DNA of 64,000 nt, from contig SMOI01000089.1 in the NCBI GenBank assembly GCA_008000375.1, forward strand, positions 1-64,000, read 5' to 3'. Origin of the DNA: Poteriospumella lacustris (Eukaryota > Sar > Chrysophyceae > Chromulinales > Dinobryaceae). The stretch's first letter is position 1. Every line of letters begins with the position of its first letter. The notes beneath the pieces were generated by a model. The model did no database searches. It worked only from the letters and a program-made list of their open reading frames with translations, and was not told where the DNA came from. A program made the position numbers and the translations under genes. This document shows positions 42,641-53,571 of this stretch, one piece after another.

Positions 42641-44920
42641 TCATCCCACGGAACATCGCTTACATCGACGCTCTTCCTCCACTTCTTGTGCCTCTGTCGC
42701 ACGGATCACCAACTCCCAGTCCCACCTCTGCAACGACTGGTTGAATCCCGATCCACAGACCAGCCCAGTGCACGTCCGCAAGCTGCCTAGGTCCCAGGCC
42801 GTCAGCGGCTGGTTGAAGGCCACCGCATTGGCGAACATCGCATCCATCGCCACGACGCGTGATACATCCCACCGTTCCACCGGCTGATTGAACCGTCGCG
42901 CCTCTCGAAACATCGCACTCATATTCCGGACCCGACGGACGTCCCATCGCGACAGATCCTGGTTAAAAACCGTCGCCCCTTCAAACATGCCCCACATCGT
43001 CACCACGGACGATACATCCCACGCGTCTACTGTCCCATTGAAGACGGCACAACCCGCAAACATCTCCGTCATATCTTCCACCGACGATACCCCGGCGCCC
43101 CAGCCATTCAGCGGCTGATCATACCGCACACAGTCGGTGAACATACGTCGCATGCTCTGCACCTGGTGGACGGCCCAGGCATCCAGCGGCTGGTTGAATG
43201 AGGTACACCCGTCAAACATTCCCCGCATGTCCGTGACCTGACCGACGTCCCAGCTGCCAATGGCCGCGTTAAAGAGCTCGGCGCCCACAAACATCTCGCG
43301 CATCGACGTGACATGACGGACATCCCAACGAGAGATGTCCGCATTGAACGACACAGGGAAGAGACGATCCATCGTGGTCACACGCCGCACGTCCCAGAGT
43401 TCAATGACGCCATACCGAGCGATGGTGTCGACGTGGTCCCACTGGTTCACCGCGTCGTGCAACGAATCATCCGTGACCGGCTGCCAGAGCATCGCTCGTA
43501 TTACACGACCCACATCGACCGGAAGACGACGGTAAAGCCCTTGTAACAAGAGAGACAACGGAACATGAGCTCCATCGCCGTCCCGGAACGATACCGTCCC
43601 AGCGTCCATACGCTGGTGTATCACTCGATGGGTGTGCTCCTTAGGTGCCACCACACGTGGCGCCGGTTGTGGAGGCGGTCCCATTCGCGGACGAGGCAGT
43701 GGATACGCAGGACGGACCATATTCACCACGTTCGTCCCCGGAGAGATATACCAACGGTCCAACCGTTGGTGAAACCCATGGGCCTCGGCGAACATCACGG
43801 ACATATCCCTCACGTGCGATACCTCCCACGTCTGCAACGATTGATTGAAGGTCGACGCACCCGCAAACAAACACGACATATTCTGGACACGGGTAACGTT
43901 CCAGGAGGCCAAAGGTTGATTGAACGAACGAGCGTGTGCAAACATTCGCGCCATGGTGGTCACCTGGGACACATTCCATGCGTCTACCGGCTGATTGAAC
44001 GACAGCGCATTCACAAACATCGCGGACATATCAATGACATGGCCCACCTGCCAACGACCCAGTGGCTGATTGAACCTGAACGCTCCATCAAACATATTTG
44101 CCATAGAAGTCACGTGGGATACATTCCACGTCTGTAGCGGTTGATTGAAGGCTTCGGCCGCAGTAAACATGTTCGACATGTCGGTGACTTGCGATACATC
44201 CCACGTGCCCAGGGGTTGATTGAAACGTCGGGCACCTGCAAACATGGTTGTCATCGTCGTGACGTTGGATACATCCCATGCGCCAATAGAACCATTGAAT
44301 ACCATGGCACCAGCGAACATCCCCGTCATATTTCGCACGCGTGCAACCTGCCACTCGGACAGGGATTGATCAAACGAGGTCGCACGCGCAAACATCTGCG
44401 ATACATCGGTGACGTTCGACACATTCCAGCGTTGCAAGGAGTAATTGAATACGACAGTGCCTGCAAACATGTCTGCCATGTTGGTGACATTGGATACGTC
44501 CCACTGGTCCAACGGCTGATTGAACCAGGAGGCAGAACTGAACATGTACGACATGTTCCGCACGTTCGCAGTATTCCACGTATTGATTGGTTGGTTAAAC
44601 TTGTGCGCCCGTTCAAACATACTTGACATGTTGGTGACCTTGGACACATCCCAACGACTAATATCGTCGTTGAAGTCTTCCTGACCGGCAAACAAGCCTG
44701 CCATGTTGGTAACACGACTGACATCCCAACACTCGATCGGTCCATAGATCAGCAACGCTTGAGGGCGATTCAACCACCACAACGCCACCGCTCCATGAAT
44801 CGTGGCGTTTGTCAATGTCATTCGTTGACGTTGTTCTTCACCGTGCGAAACATTCTTCATTTTGTGTGGTGTTCTGCGTTTTTTTAAAGAAAAAGCTGAT
44901 GTGTTTTCAGATGTGAACAT
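42641..44920 (-). CDS. DUF285/BspA-like protein with two repeat arrays
   Basis: 759 residues if started at 44920; a second ATG at 44860 (MKNVSHGEE) matches the start of the paralogue at 53572 and may be the true one. About 14 DUF285 repeats of 25 residues (FNQPLxxWxVSxVTNMSxMF) run to about residue 400. A linker follows with LSLLLQGLYRRLPVDVGRVI then RAMLWQPVTDD, faintly like an F-box helix pair, and then a second array of about 10 repeats. The first repeat of each array has the special form YGPIECWDVSRVTNM / YGVIELWDVRRVTTM, so the halves arose by internal duplication or fusion. No signal peptide. The function is unknown; a substrate-recognition scaffold is a guess. Confidence 0.8.
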   Translation of the reverse strand: MFTSENTSAFSLKKRRTPHKMKNVSHGEEQRQRMTLTNATIHGAVALWWLNRPQALLIYGPIECWDVSRVTNMAGLFAGQEDFNDDISRWDVSKVTNMSSMFERAHKFNQPINTWNTANVRNMSYMFSSASWFNQPLDQWDVSNVTNMADMFAGTVVFNYSLQRWNVSNVTDVSQMFARATSFDQSLSEWQVARVRNMTGMFAGAMVFNGSIGAWDVSNVTTMTTMFAGARRFNQPLGTWDVSQVTDMSNMFTAAEAFNQPLQTWNVSHVTSMANMFDGAFRFNQPLGRWQVGHVIDMSAMFVNALSFNQPVDAWNVSQVTTMARMFAHARSFNQPLASWNVTRVQNMSCLFAGASTFNQSLQTWEVSHVRDMSVMFAEAHGFHQRLDRWYISPGTNVVNMVRPAYPLPRPRMGPPPQPAPRVVAPKEHTHRVIHQRMDAGTVSFRDGDGAHVPLSLLLQGLYRRLPVDVGRVIRAMLWQPVTDDSLHDAVNQWDHVDTIARYGVIELWDVRRVTTMDRLFPVSFNADISRWDVRHVTSMREMFVGAELFNAAIGSWDVGQVTDMRGMFDGCTSFNQPLDAWAVHQVQSMRRMFTDCVRYDQPLNGWGAGVSSVEDMTEMFAGCAVFNGTVDAWDVSSVVTMWGMFEGATVFNQDLSRWDVRRVRNMSAMFREARRFNQPVERWDVSRVVAMDAMFANAVAFNQPLTAWDLGSLRTCTGLVCGSGFNQSLQRWDWELVIRATEAQEVEEERRCKRCSVG

Positions 44921-45535
44921 GCGTTCGCAACCATCAAGCTATGAACCTCCTCCGCCTGGTGGCGTGCTCTCTCCTTCCATCATTAGTCGATTTATGTTTA
45001 TGTATTTATTTATCCCCACGATGGGCCTCAGAGTCTCACACACAGGAGGATAAAAACAAAAAACCGGAAAAACAGCAGAGAAACAGAGAAACAGAGAAAC
45101 GGGGAAACGAAACTCCTTTCGGTACGTTCTACTAGTACACAATTGAAACAAACTAACCTGAACAATCATACACACATCGCTTCTGATGTACTATGTGTGT
45201 ACAGCAGTACAGCAGGGAAGCCTAAAAAGTGGTCTGGGGTTTTGTGATCTGCACAGCCTCCGCCGCCGCCGTCAGAAGTTGGCTGTTCCTCTCCTCTCGA
45301 AGAACGCACCCAACAAAGTATCAGTCAATCTCTGACTGACGCCTGCAGCCTTCGATCGGCCTTATTATTATCGACGACGCACACATTCCCTATTTTCCAA
45401 TGGGAGGCAGGGAGGCAGGTGTCCAGCAAATAAACAAATACTGACATCATCGTTTTCTTGTTATCTTCTCGCATTTTGTTTTTCTTTTTTTCTTTTTCTT
45501 TTTCGATCGACCATTCGCCCTGTTGATTTCCGGAC
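44921..45535. other. divergent intergenic region
   Basis: About 615 bp between divergent starts. It has AGAAACAG repeats near 45078-45105 and a T-rich tract (45478-45503) just before the next start. No gene is supported. Confidence 0.45.
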
Positions 45536-46828
45536 ATGACCAGACCAAAGGGAATTTCATCTGATCACGAAAGGATAGTGAATCAAATAATGAATGGTTG
45601 GTTGAAAGAAGAAGATGCTCATAATATTTTTGCCTTTGTGGGTGGATTCGTCGATTCAGCAGGATACATGAAACTGCAGGGTCTATTCACATCCGCCGTG
45701 ACGGGGAATCTTATTGCCGCATTGGCTTCTATATATAATACGTACGGAGTCGTTGCACGTGTCTTCGTTGTGCTGGCCTTTACAGTGGGGGCAATCACCG
45801 TCAGTGGATTGCTGTTTGCACTGAAAATGCGGCACCAGTGGTCACCCAAGAGCGTTCTCGCTACTGCTGTGTCTATCGAAATCGCGTTCCTGTTGATAGC
45901 AATGCTATGCGGTCGGTATTTTGATTCTACCATTGAAATCGATCATTCCCTGGGTTCCTGGCAACTTATCAGTGTAGCGTCTATTCTAGGCGTGGCGATG
46001 GGCGCACAATGCGCTTGTGTACGTGCTTCCTTCCCTAGGTGTCCTCCTACGACCGTTCTCACTACGATCTTGGTCTCCTTTTCCGTACAAGCTGCGCATG
46101 GTATCCACTACACCGCCGTGGTGCAAGGATGGTCTCGTATCGCGCAGTATGAAGACAATGAAACGCATCTACACGCATCGCATTCTGCCAATACGCAGGC
46201 GTTGATCAACTCTACGCGTCATTTGTTGTCGTTTCTGGTTGGAGGGCTGCTGGGAGCGGTGACCATGGAGACCTTTTCCTTTTGGAGTTTCAGTATTCCG
46301 ATGGCCGTGTTACTGGGGTTGATGCTCGACGTGGAACTCGCACGGAGAAAGGAATCGTTCCCGCATGGTGCTGATACCAACGACGGTGGTCCTTCTGATA
46401 ACAATGGGAATCGACTGACACGGCTGGAAGCCGGCTTCTTCGAGGATGGGGTGGAAGATGTGACGCGTTGTATATCCACCAGTGACTGCGAAGCGTATAC
46501 AGTCACGTCATATCGCACAACACGAAACACCACCCTCGACACCGACCATAGCAACGGCGACATGGAGTTGATGGTGCTCACCAGTGCCACCGCCACCCGC
46601 CGTATCCCTACTATTATCACCACCACCACCAACACCAACACCGCACTCCCCAGGGAGACGACCACAGCCGCAGATCCGGTGGACACGCTTCGATTCATTC
46701 TGGACGACATCGGAGAACAAGCGCATCCACCTCGACCCCACCGACCTGTCTCTCCTCCTCTGCCACCATGCCAACACTGTGGCTTCGTCTACGAACAAGT
46801 CGCGCATCAAGAGGTTCATTATTTTTGA
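45536..46828 (+). CDS. YoaK/DUF1275-family membrane protein with C-terminal extension
   Basis: An intronless 430-residue protein. The family signature is clear near the N-terminus: FVGGFVDSAGYMKLQGLFTS then AVTGNLIAALAS, matching the GGxxDAxxY...F.anmTGN motif of DUF1275 (YoaK). Around six hydrophobic helices follow up to about residue 270 (VARVFVVLAFTVGAITVSG; IEIAFLLIAMLCG; LISVASILGVAMGAQCACVR; LLSFLVGGLLGAVTMETFSF). Residues 280-430 are a soluble Thr/Pro/Asp-rich tail ending with a CQHCGF knuckle, absent from the usual bacterial proteins of about 230 residues. The transport role of the family is not established. It could be an old bacterial acquisition, as the family is mostly bacterial. 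Confidence 0.8.
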   Translation: MTRPKGISSDHERIVNQIMNGWLKEEDAHNIFAFVGGFVDSAGYMKLQGLFTSAVTGNLIAALASIYNTYGVVARVFVVLAFTVGAITVSGLLFALKMRHQWSPKSVLATAVSIEIAFLLIAMLCGRYFDSTIEIDHSLGSWQLISVASILGVAMGAQCACVRASFPRCPPTTVLTTILVSFSVQAAHGIHYTAVVQGWSRIAQYEDNETHLHASHSANTQALINSTRHLLSFLVGGLLGAVTMETFSFWSFSIPMAVLLGLMLDVELARRKESFPHGADTNDGGPSDNNGNRLTRLEAGFFEDGVEDVTRCISTSDCEAYTVTSYRTTRNTTLDTDHSNGDMELMVLTSATATRRIPTIITTTTNTNTALPRETTTAADPVDTLRFILDDIGEQAHPPRPHRPVSPPLPPCQHCGFVYEQVAHQEVHYF

Positions 46829-47422
46829 GTACAACGCACAGGATCGGATCATTTCGTGGGACCCATCGTTGTTGTGGTATATAGCGTTCTATGTACCTGT
46901 GTTATTGATTTTTTGTTTATATCACTTGTTTATATCGTTGATTCATTTGTTCTGGCGGAGGTTCGGGTCAGACACTGTAAACCAATTAAGCTCTTCAGCT
47001 CATTGTTCTTGTCGTTGGTGTTTACAGTACCCCACCGTTATTATTATAGGCAGCCGATGGGTTAGCCCTCAAGGACACTCACACACCGCCTCGTCGCAGA
47101 ATACGACACCGAAAGCAATTGGGACGGTGGTTCTTCCGAATGCCTCCCAGCAACGACTTTGTCTTTGTCTTTGTCGTTGTCTTTGTCTTTGATTTTCCAT
47201 CCAATCACCATTGACGCCGCGGCGTGTCTGCCAGCACGTCGGATCCTCAGCAAAACACATTCCGCCGAATCGTTGCACGACCTTACTGAACTTACAGCGC
47301 ATTAAAAACCCCCACGGTAAAGGGGGGAAAAGCTACATACATCTCACTACCAATGAAGTTCACCCGTTCGAACAACCAACCCCACCCCCCCAGAAGCTGT
47401 CGAAGGGAAACACAATAGCCGT
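46829..47422. other. convergent intergenic region
   Basis: About 590 bp between two stops. Contains a (GTCTTT)n-type repeat at about 47157-47192. No gene is supported. Confidence 0.5.
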
Positions 47423-50400
47423 TCACATCGACGTGTGTCCAACCTTTCTGAAGTAACTACCGTCCGAACAAACCGCAATTACGTCCAATAAAGCCTGCGC
47501 AAACCGTCGGGTCTCTGCATCTTCTTCACCCTGCAACCGCCGCACCAACGGTGCGATGACACCCGCCTCTGCCATCAGAACCTGGTTCTCCGCATTGCCA
47601 GCGATATTCACCAACGCGCCCGCTGCCTTCTGCCTCGCTTTGACATCGCCGTCGCCTAACAGTTGTACCAGCGGAGCGATGGCACCGGCCTCCGCCACCA
47701 GAACCTTGTTCGTCTCATTGGCGGCGATATGCATCAACGCACCCGCTGCCGTCCGTCGCACTTTGACGTCGTCCTCTCCCAACAGCCGCACCAACGACGC
47801 GATCGTACCCGCCTCCGCCACCAGAACCTGGTTCTCCGCATGGTTGGCGATATTGGATAACGCACCTGTTGCTGCTCGTCTCACATCGACATCGTTGTCG
47901 CCCAGCAGCCGCACCAATGGTGGAACGGCACCCGCTTTAGCCACCAACACCTGGTTCTCCGCGTTGACCGCGATATTCATCAGCGCACCGGTGGCTTTCC
48001 GTCGCACGGTGACATCGCTGTCACCCAACAGCTGCACCATTGGCGCGATCGCACCGGCCTCCGCAACCAACAATTGATTCTCCGCATTGACAGCGATATG
48101 CATCAACGCACCCGCGGCCTTCCGTCTTACTGTTGAATTATCGTCTCCCAGCAGCCGGACCAAGGGAGGAATGGCACCCGCTTCCGCCAACAAAACCTTG
48201 ATATCCGCCAGGTGCGCGATATTCGCCAGCGCGCCCGCTGCCATCATTCTTACATCGACATCGCCGTCTCCCAGCAGCCGCACCAGCGGAGGGAGCGCAC
48301 CGGCCTCCACCACGAGTACCTTGTTTTCGGAAGTGACCGCGAAACGCATCAACGTCACCGCTGCCTTCCGTCGCACCAGCATGTCGCCGTCGCCCAACAG
48401 CCGCACCAACGGCGCGATCGCACCGGCCTCCGCCACAGCAACATGGTTCTCCGCCGTGTGAGCGATGTTCGATAACGCACCCGCTGCCGTTTGTCTTACT
48501 TCGACAACACCGTCGCCCAGTAGCCGCACCAAACGAGGAATGGCACCGGCCTCCGCCACCAAAACCTGGTTCTCCGCAATGTCCGAAATAGACCACAACG
48601 CACCCGCCGCCCTCGTTCGTACTGTGACATCGCCGTCTCCCAACAGTTGTACCAACGGAGCGATGGCACCCGCCTCCGCCAACAACACCTTGTTCTTCTC
48701 ATTGCCCCCAATATGCATCAACGCACCCGCTGCCATCTTTCTCACGGTGACATCGCCATCTCCCAACAGCTGCACCAACGGAAGAGTCGCACCAGCCTCA
48801 GCAATCAATACCTTGCTTTCCGCATTGAGAGCTATGTTCGCCAGAGCACCCGCTGCCTTCCATCTTATGGTCACATCGCCGTCGCCCAACAGTCGTATCA
48901 ACGGAGCGATCGCACCCGCATGACCCAACAACACGCGGTTCTCCCCTTTGAGAGCAATATTCCACATCGCAGTTGCGGCCTTTTGTCTCACGGTGACATC
49001 GCGGTCTCCCAGCAGGCGCACCCACGAAGCGATCGTATCCATCGTTTCCACCGCCGGGGCTCCTGTCGAAGCTCCGATACCTGTGCCATGCAGACCCAGC
49101 GTGGTCAACGTGGGATCGTACCGCAGCAGTTGTCGTAGCTGCTCTTTCACCTCTGCCACGATTTGCAGCGCAGCGCTGCGTTGTAAGGTTTCATCGCACT
49201 TTGTCCCCTTCGCAAGTGCAGCTGGTGGCACAACCGTCGTCGCTGAAGCGGCGACAGCATAGTACGACTGATGACGCTTGATCGCGCAGGTGAAGGTCAC
49301 ATCAGTCGTTGTGTCGGTTGCTGAGCGTGTTTCAAAACGCTGATTGGGTACGTCGACGTGGATACCGACGCGTCCGAACAGCTGATGGAAGGTGCGGTGG
49401 TGCACGACGTCTGTCGCCGAGGAAAAGCCCATGAGACGGAACAGAGGAATGCGTCCGTGGCCTGGGCCGAACGGTTGCACGCTTTGACGCTGAATGTAGT
49501 CCACGATGTAGGCGGGTGCGGCGGTGTATTGATACGTGGTGAAGATGATGACGGAGTCGTTCAGCAACTGCGGCGATATGCACAGGAACTCCATGGTACC
49601 TTCTTCTTCGGGCAGCACAACAGCACCTCCGCGGGTTTCAAACTGGCGAATGTGTTCGCAGAGGAGGGCACACAATCGTTGGAAGACGAGGCGCTTGCCC
49701 GCAGTGTCGCACGTTGGGGACGGAGCGTCTTCATCGGTTGCGTCGCGCAGCGTCAATGTCCGTCTGGGTACAGCAGCAGAATCGGGGGCGACGGCAGTAA
49801 CAATGGAGGCTGATAGCACAGGCGCGTTGTCTATTGCGGTATCCAGTGGCATCGCTGCAGCGGCGACCGAACCAGTATTGGGTACTGACCCGAAGGGCTG
49901 TGAACCGAGCAGAGTCGGTGCCTGCGCTGTTGATGCCGCTGCCGCTGACGCTGCTCCTGCTGCGTCTGGTTCTGATTCCTGTTCTGCTCGGGGGGCTATC
50001 CACAAGATAGACACAAACTGGAAAGCCTGCTCAAGTAGCCTACGGGTCATCTCCAGACTACATTCAGGTCGGTAATACTAGCTGTACTCGAAACTGGTCG
50101 AGATCATTCGCGCCTCGTCCAGTGCCATCGCCATATCTTTCGAAATAGTTCCGCTCTCCGTCAATTGTCGCAACGTGTCAACGAAATCAAGATCCGTGTT
50201 CGATGACGCGACGGCCGCGCCTTCGACAATTGTGAACATTGCGAGAAAGTACTGCCGCAGGGTTTCGGGCGTCAACCTGCCGCGACCGATGTCCGCGTCA
50301 ATGGATGTTTCAATGTCGGTTAACCTACCGATGTAGCAATCTATCTCGGGCGTCTTCTCACGGAACATGGCACACGCACGCTCGTATACACTATGACACG

Positions 50401-50803
50401 CATCGCAGAGTTACAACAGCCTTCTCAGATGCATAGAGGAAGCAAACAAGCAAATTACTTACTCTTCCACACTCACACTCCGGATTTCGAAGTCTTTGAG
50501 CTTTGCAGCGCGCTCTTGGTGCGCCTTTTCGCGGAATGCCCAAATGGCAATGAAGTCACGCAGCGCGCGGTTTTCATACACGTCGACAGGGATCCAGACT
50601 TTCGTCATCGGAGAAGGAAACTCGTACCTGGTTCTATCTGGCTCTTTGAGTCGCCTCTGTTTCTTGATCCAGTAGTCTAGATCGCGCTTTTCATAGGAAA
50701 AGCCGTCGGATGTCACAACTGGATCAAACAACAAACCACCAGACATGGGACACAAAAACTCTTGTGGACACTCAAACTCGTCTCCAACATTGTTGAATGC
50801 CAT
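47423..50803 (-). CDS. U-box/armadillo-repeat E3 ubiquitin ligase
   Basis: Three exons joined by me: 50463-50803, 50088-50390 and 47423-50039 (introns of 72 nt, GTAAGT, and 48 nt, GTACAG; both phase 2), giving 1,086 residues. Residues about 13-85 are a U-box: FLCPMSGGLLFDPVVTSDGF-SYEKRDLDYWI then SPMTKVWIPVDVYENRALRD, the RING-like fold without zinc ligands that recruits E2 enzymes. A middle region of about 330 residues is unassigned. From about residue 545 there are 13 armadillo repeats of exactly 41 residues (consensus AIAPLVRLLGDGDVTVRRKA then AGALMNIAVNAENQVLVAEAG), nearly identical to each other in protein and DNA. The layout equals plant PUB-ARM ligases. Target and location are unknown. 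Confidence 0.85.
47540..49030. repeat. 123-bp tandem repeats encoding ARM units
   Basis: About twelve and a half in-phase copies of a 123-bp unit, the DNA basis of the 41-residue ARM repeats. Uniformity of length and high similarity indicate recent unequal exchange or gene conversion within the gene. Confidence 0.8.
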
Positions 50804-51482
50804 TGTTCAACAGCAATCTTGACCGAAGTTTGTCAGTAGTAAGAACTCCAAACGGTTGTGAAAAAAGTGGATATTTCCTTGGTTTCAGGCGGTCACAGTC
50901 CCCGCGACCCTGGCGACGAGTGAGACACAGCCAAACCGTTTCAAGTACTCACTTTACTCAAGTACCCACTCACTTTACTTCCAGTTATATGTTCGATACT
51001 GCCAATCGGGGGTTAAAGGCATGGACTGCCTCGACTATCATTGCGATCTTCAATAAGACATTGGCATTGAAGATATTGCAGAAGAAAAGCTTCAAAGAGG
51101 TGACCATGAAACCCCAAAACGGACCTAACGAGCAACGGACTTTCCGCCGGCGAACGGTAAGGATGCCGACCAACTCCGATAAACAGCTGCTTCATACATT
51201 CGTACCGACCTACCTTGCACATTCCGGATGTCGAGATGGCAGCGATCGCTTGCCGTTCGACTCTAAGTGCGGTACCCCTCTACTGTACCACACAGCCAGA
51301 TCTCTTTCACTGGACAACTGCCCAACCAAACTCGTATCGCTCTTCTAGCCAATCGATCAATTACCAACCACAACCACAACACTTCGGAACCGACACAAAC
51401 CCCAAGACAACCATCAGGTGACCAACATCGATGACCTTCGCTGTCTCACTTCATTGTATAGACCTTCTCACCCATGTTCACG
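50804..51482. other. divergent intergenic region
   Basis: About 680 bp between the U-box and DUF285 starts. A plus-strand frame (50797-51348) is open but overlaps the U-box start codon region and has no domain-like features; not called. Confidence 0.4.
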
Positions 51483-52508
51483 ATGATCCCCTCGCAAACG
51501 CTCTTGGAGCATACACGTCGCCCTTACCATCCCATCGCCGTCGAGGTGGACTTGTGCCTGTACCGGGCGGTTTCCAAGAGTTGCGGAGGTCGCATCTTGC
51601 CATATGGCGTGCGACAGATGATCAAGGACTATGCCTGGGTATCGTTCGACAACGATACGCTACGAGCAGCCGTGCGACAGTGGTGCAACGACCGAGACAA
51701 GGCCATAAAGCGTTACGGGGACATCAATGATTGGAACGTGAGCGGAGTGACTGACATGACTGAGCTCTTTCGCTATACTTCATTCAATGATCGAATCGAT
51801 CGATGGGACGTGCGAAGCGTCACCACGATGGAGCGAATGTTCGCCGACACGCATTTCAATCAAGAGCTCGCTGAGTGGAATGTTGGTGCCGTTACCACCA
51901 TGTCATATATGTTCTTCAATGCCTTGTCCTTCAATCAGCCGTTGGAAAAGTGGGACGTTGGTCGCATAAGAAATATGAATGGAATGTTCTATTCCGCCTC
52001 GACGTTCAATCAGCCCTTGGACACGTGGGATGTACGCCAAGTCTCCAACATGCGATGCATGTTCGATTTCGCCTCGTCCTTCAACCAGCCATTATCTGCA
52101 TGGGATGTGGGCCAGGTCACCAACATGCGTGCAATGTTCTTTAATGCCTCGTCGTTCAACCAGCCCTTGGATACGTGGGATGTTCGACAAGTCACCGACA
52201 TGTGGAATATGTTCCATAGTGCATCGACGTTTAACCAGCCGTTGTCTGCATGGAATGTGGGTCAGGTCAACATCATGGTTTCAATGTTCTCCAGCGCCTC
52301 GTCGTTCAACCAGCCCTTGCACACATGGGATGTACGGCAGGTCACCGATATGAGTTATATGTTCTTCAAGGCCTCGTCGTTTAACCAGCTCGTTGACATG
52401 TGGGATGTACGCCAGGTCACCGACATGAGGTATATGTTTTATTTCGCCTCATCATTCAACCAGCCGTTGCAGACCTGGAAGATTCGACAGGGCTCTTTGA
52501 ATGAATAG
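51483..52508 (+). CDS. DUF285/BspA-like repeat protein, C-terminus cut by frameshift
   Basis: A 341-residue paralogue of the gene at 27465: same head (MIPS start, VDLCLYRAVSKSCGGRILPY then GVRQMIKDYAW) and 11 repeats of FNQPLxTWDVRQVTDMxxMF. An ATG three codons upstream (51474) is an alternative start. The frame stops at 52508 after KIRQGSLNE, but the next frame continues MNSMFVGASAMKHSR, which matches the paralogue's DSMLVGASSFQQSR. A one- or two-base indel has therefore removed the last about 20 residues. The solenoid is otherwise intact, so the protein could still work. Confidence 0.75.
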   Translation: MIPSQTLLEHTRRPYHPIAVEVDLCLYRAVSKSCGGRILPYGVRQMIKDYAWVSFDNDTLRAAVRQWCNDRDKAIKRYGDINDWNVSGVTDMTELFRYTSFNDRIDRWDVRSVTTMERMFADTHFNQELAEWNVGAVTTMSYMFFNALSFNQPLEKWDVGRIRNMNGMFYSASTFNQPLDTWDVRQVSNMRCMFDFASSFNQPLSAWDVGQVTNMRAMFFNASSFNQPLDTWDVRQVTDMWNMFHSASTFNQPLSAWNVGQVNIMVSMFSSASSFNQPLHTWDVRQVTDMSYMFFKASSFNQLVDMWDVRQVTDMRYMFYFASSFNQPLQTWKIRQGSLNE

Positions 52509-53571
52509 CATGTTTGTCGGGGCCTCAGCTATGAAGCATTCGAGACCTGCAGATGATGGCGGGTGGCGGTATCAGTGCACGGATATGTTGCATCGTGTAC
52601 TGGCATGTACACTAGCTGGTGCAACAAGGATTGGTTGGAGGGGTCTAGATACAAGTAGTGGTCTGACTTGTCCTCGGCAGGGAGGTGGATCGGGGGTGTC
52701 TATTGGACCTACAGCGGTGGCATGTCGTTGGGTAGGCTCCCTGTATCGGGAGGATATAAACCAGTGTCCAGTACCGAGGGCATTGGTACCCTCCCTCCGT
52801 AGCGACATGCAGTGGGGTTAAACTTACCAACTATGAAGCCTGACGACTATCGTCGTATTCAAGATACAAATGACACAGGGAGCTTCGGCAGGAATATCCG
52901 CTATTCCATATCGCAGGAAAGTATAGTGGGAGAGTACGTGTCTACAGGACAGGCCATTTCGCCGGGTGAATGGCCAACTGCATTCGATTGCTTCATGGCG
53001 ACACATGTCCACTGATCGAATATTCATCGTGTGGTGGTCATAGCAAGTGGGCACAATCTCTCGTGATGGTGTGCAGTGTCGAGGCATACAGTGTACTGCG
53101 ATTCAACGGGTGACGCGGCGTCGTTGACAATCTCCACAAGAGGTTACAAGTCTTTTCACGGTCCCAACCTGTCTTGGGTCTCACATATACGGCCGCGGCA
53201 GTCGTTACTGGTTGTATCAATACTGGTCCATTCTTTTAGCGACAACCTGGCCGATGGCTTGGCCGTCGCTGGCTGGTAGCGTGTCTTTAAGCATGATAAA
53301 TTGTACTGCTGTTTAGCATCTCCGTATATCCTATAGATTCAATCAGAAACCAATGCATCCGAGAGAAATGGTCGAAAGAGGTATTCCCAAGTTGGAGGCT
53401 TTGTCTTCTCCCAACGTCATTCCGCATTACATGCACCAGCTCCTCCGTCCAGAGAGCGATTGCTAACTTATTATTCATTGACAACGTTATGAACTGCGAC
53501 AACTAGAAGCGGGCTCCTCCTCACATTGCCTCCTCCTTCAAAGAAAGCCTTGATGGAAGAAGAAGAAGAAG
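52509..53571. other. convergent intergenic region with DUF285 C-terminal remnant
   Basis: About 1.06 kb. The first 60 bp hold the out-of-frame C-terminus of the upstream gene. The rest shows no gene, repeat or RNA that I can support. Confidence 0.5.

Noticed and set aside
47540-49030. Regular repeats that could suggest a CRISPR-like or satellite array
   Set aside because: The 123-bp period is in frame and encodes ARM repeats; there are no spacers between conserved repeats.
50797-51348. Plus-strand frame of 183 codons between U-box and DUF285 genes
   Set aside because: Overlaps the 5' end of the U-box gene and has no recognisable motif or compositional bias of a gene.
51700-52480. 75-bp periodicity that might be a satellite
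   Set aside because: It is the coding periodicity of 25-residue DUF285 repeats.
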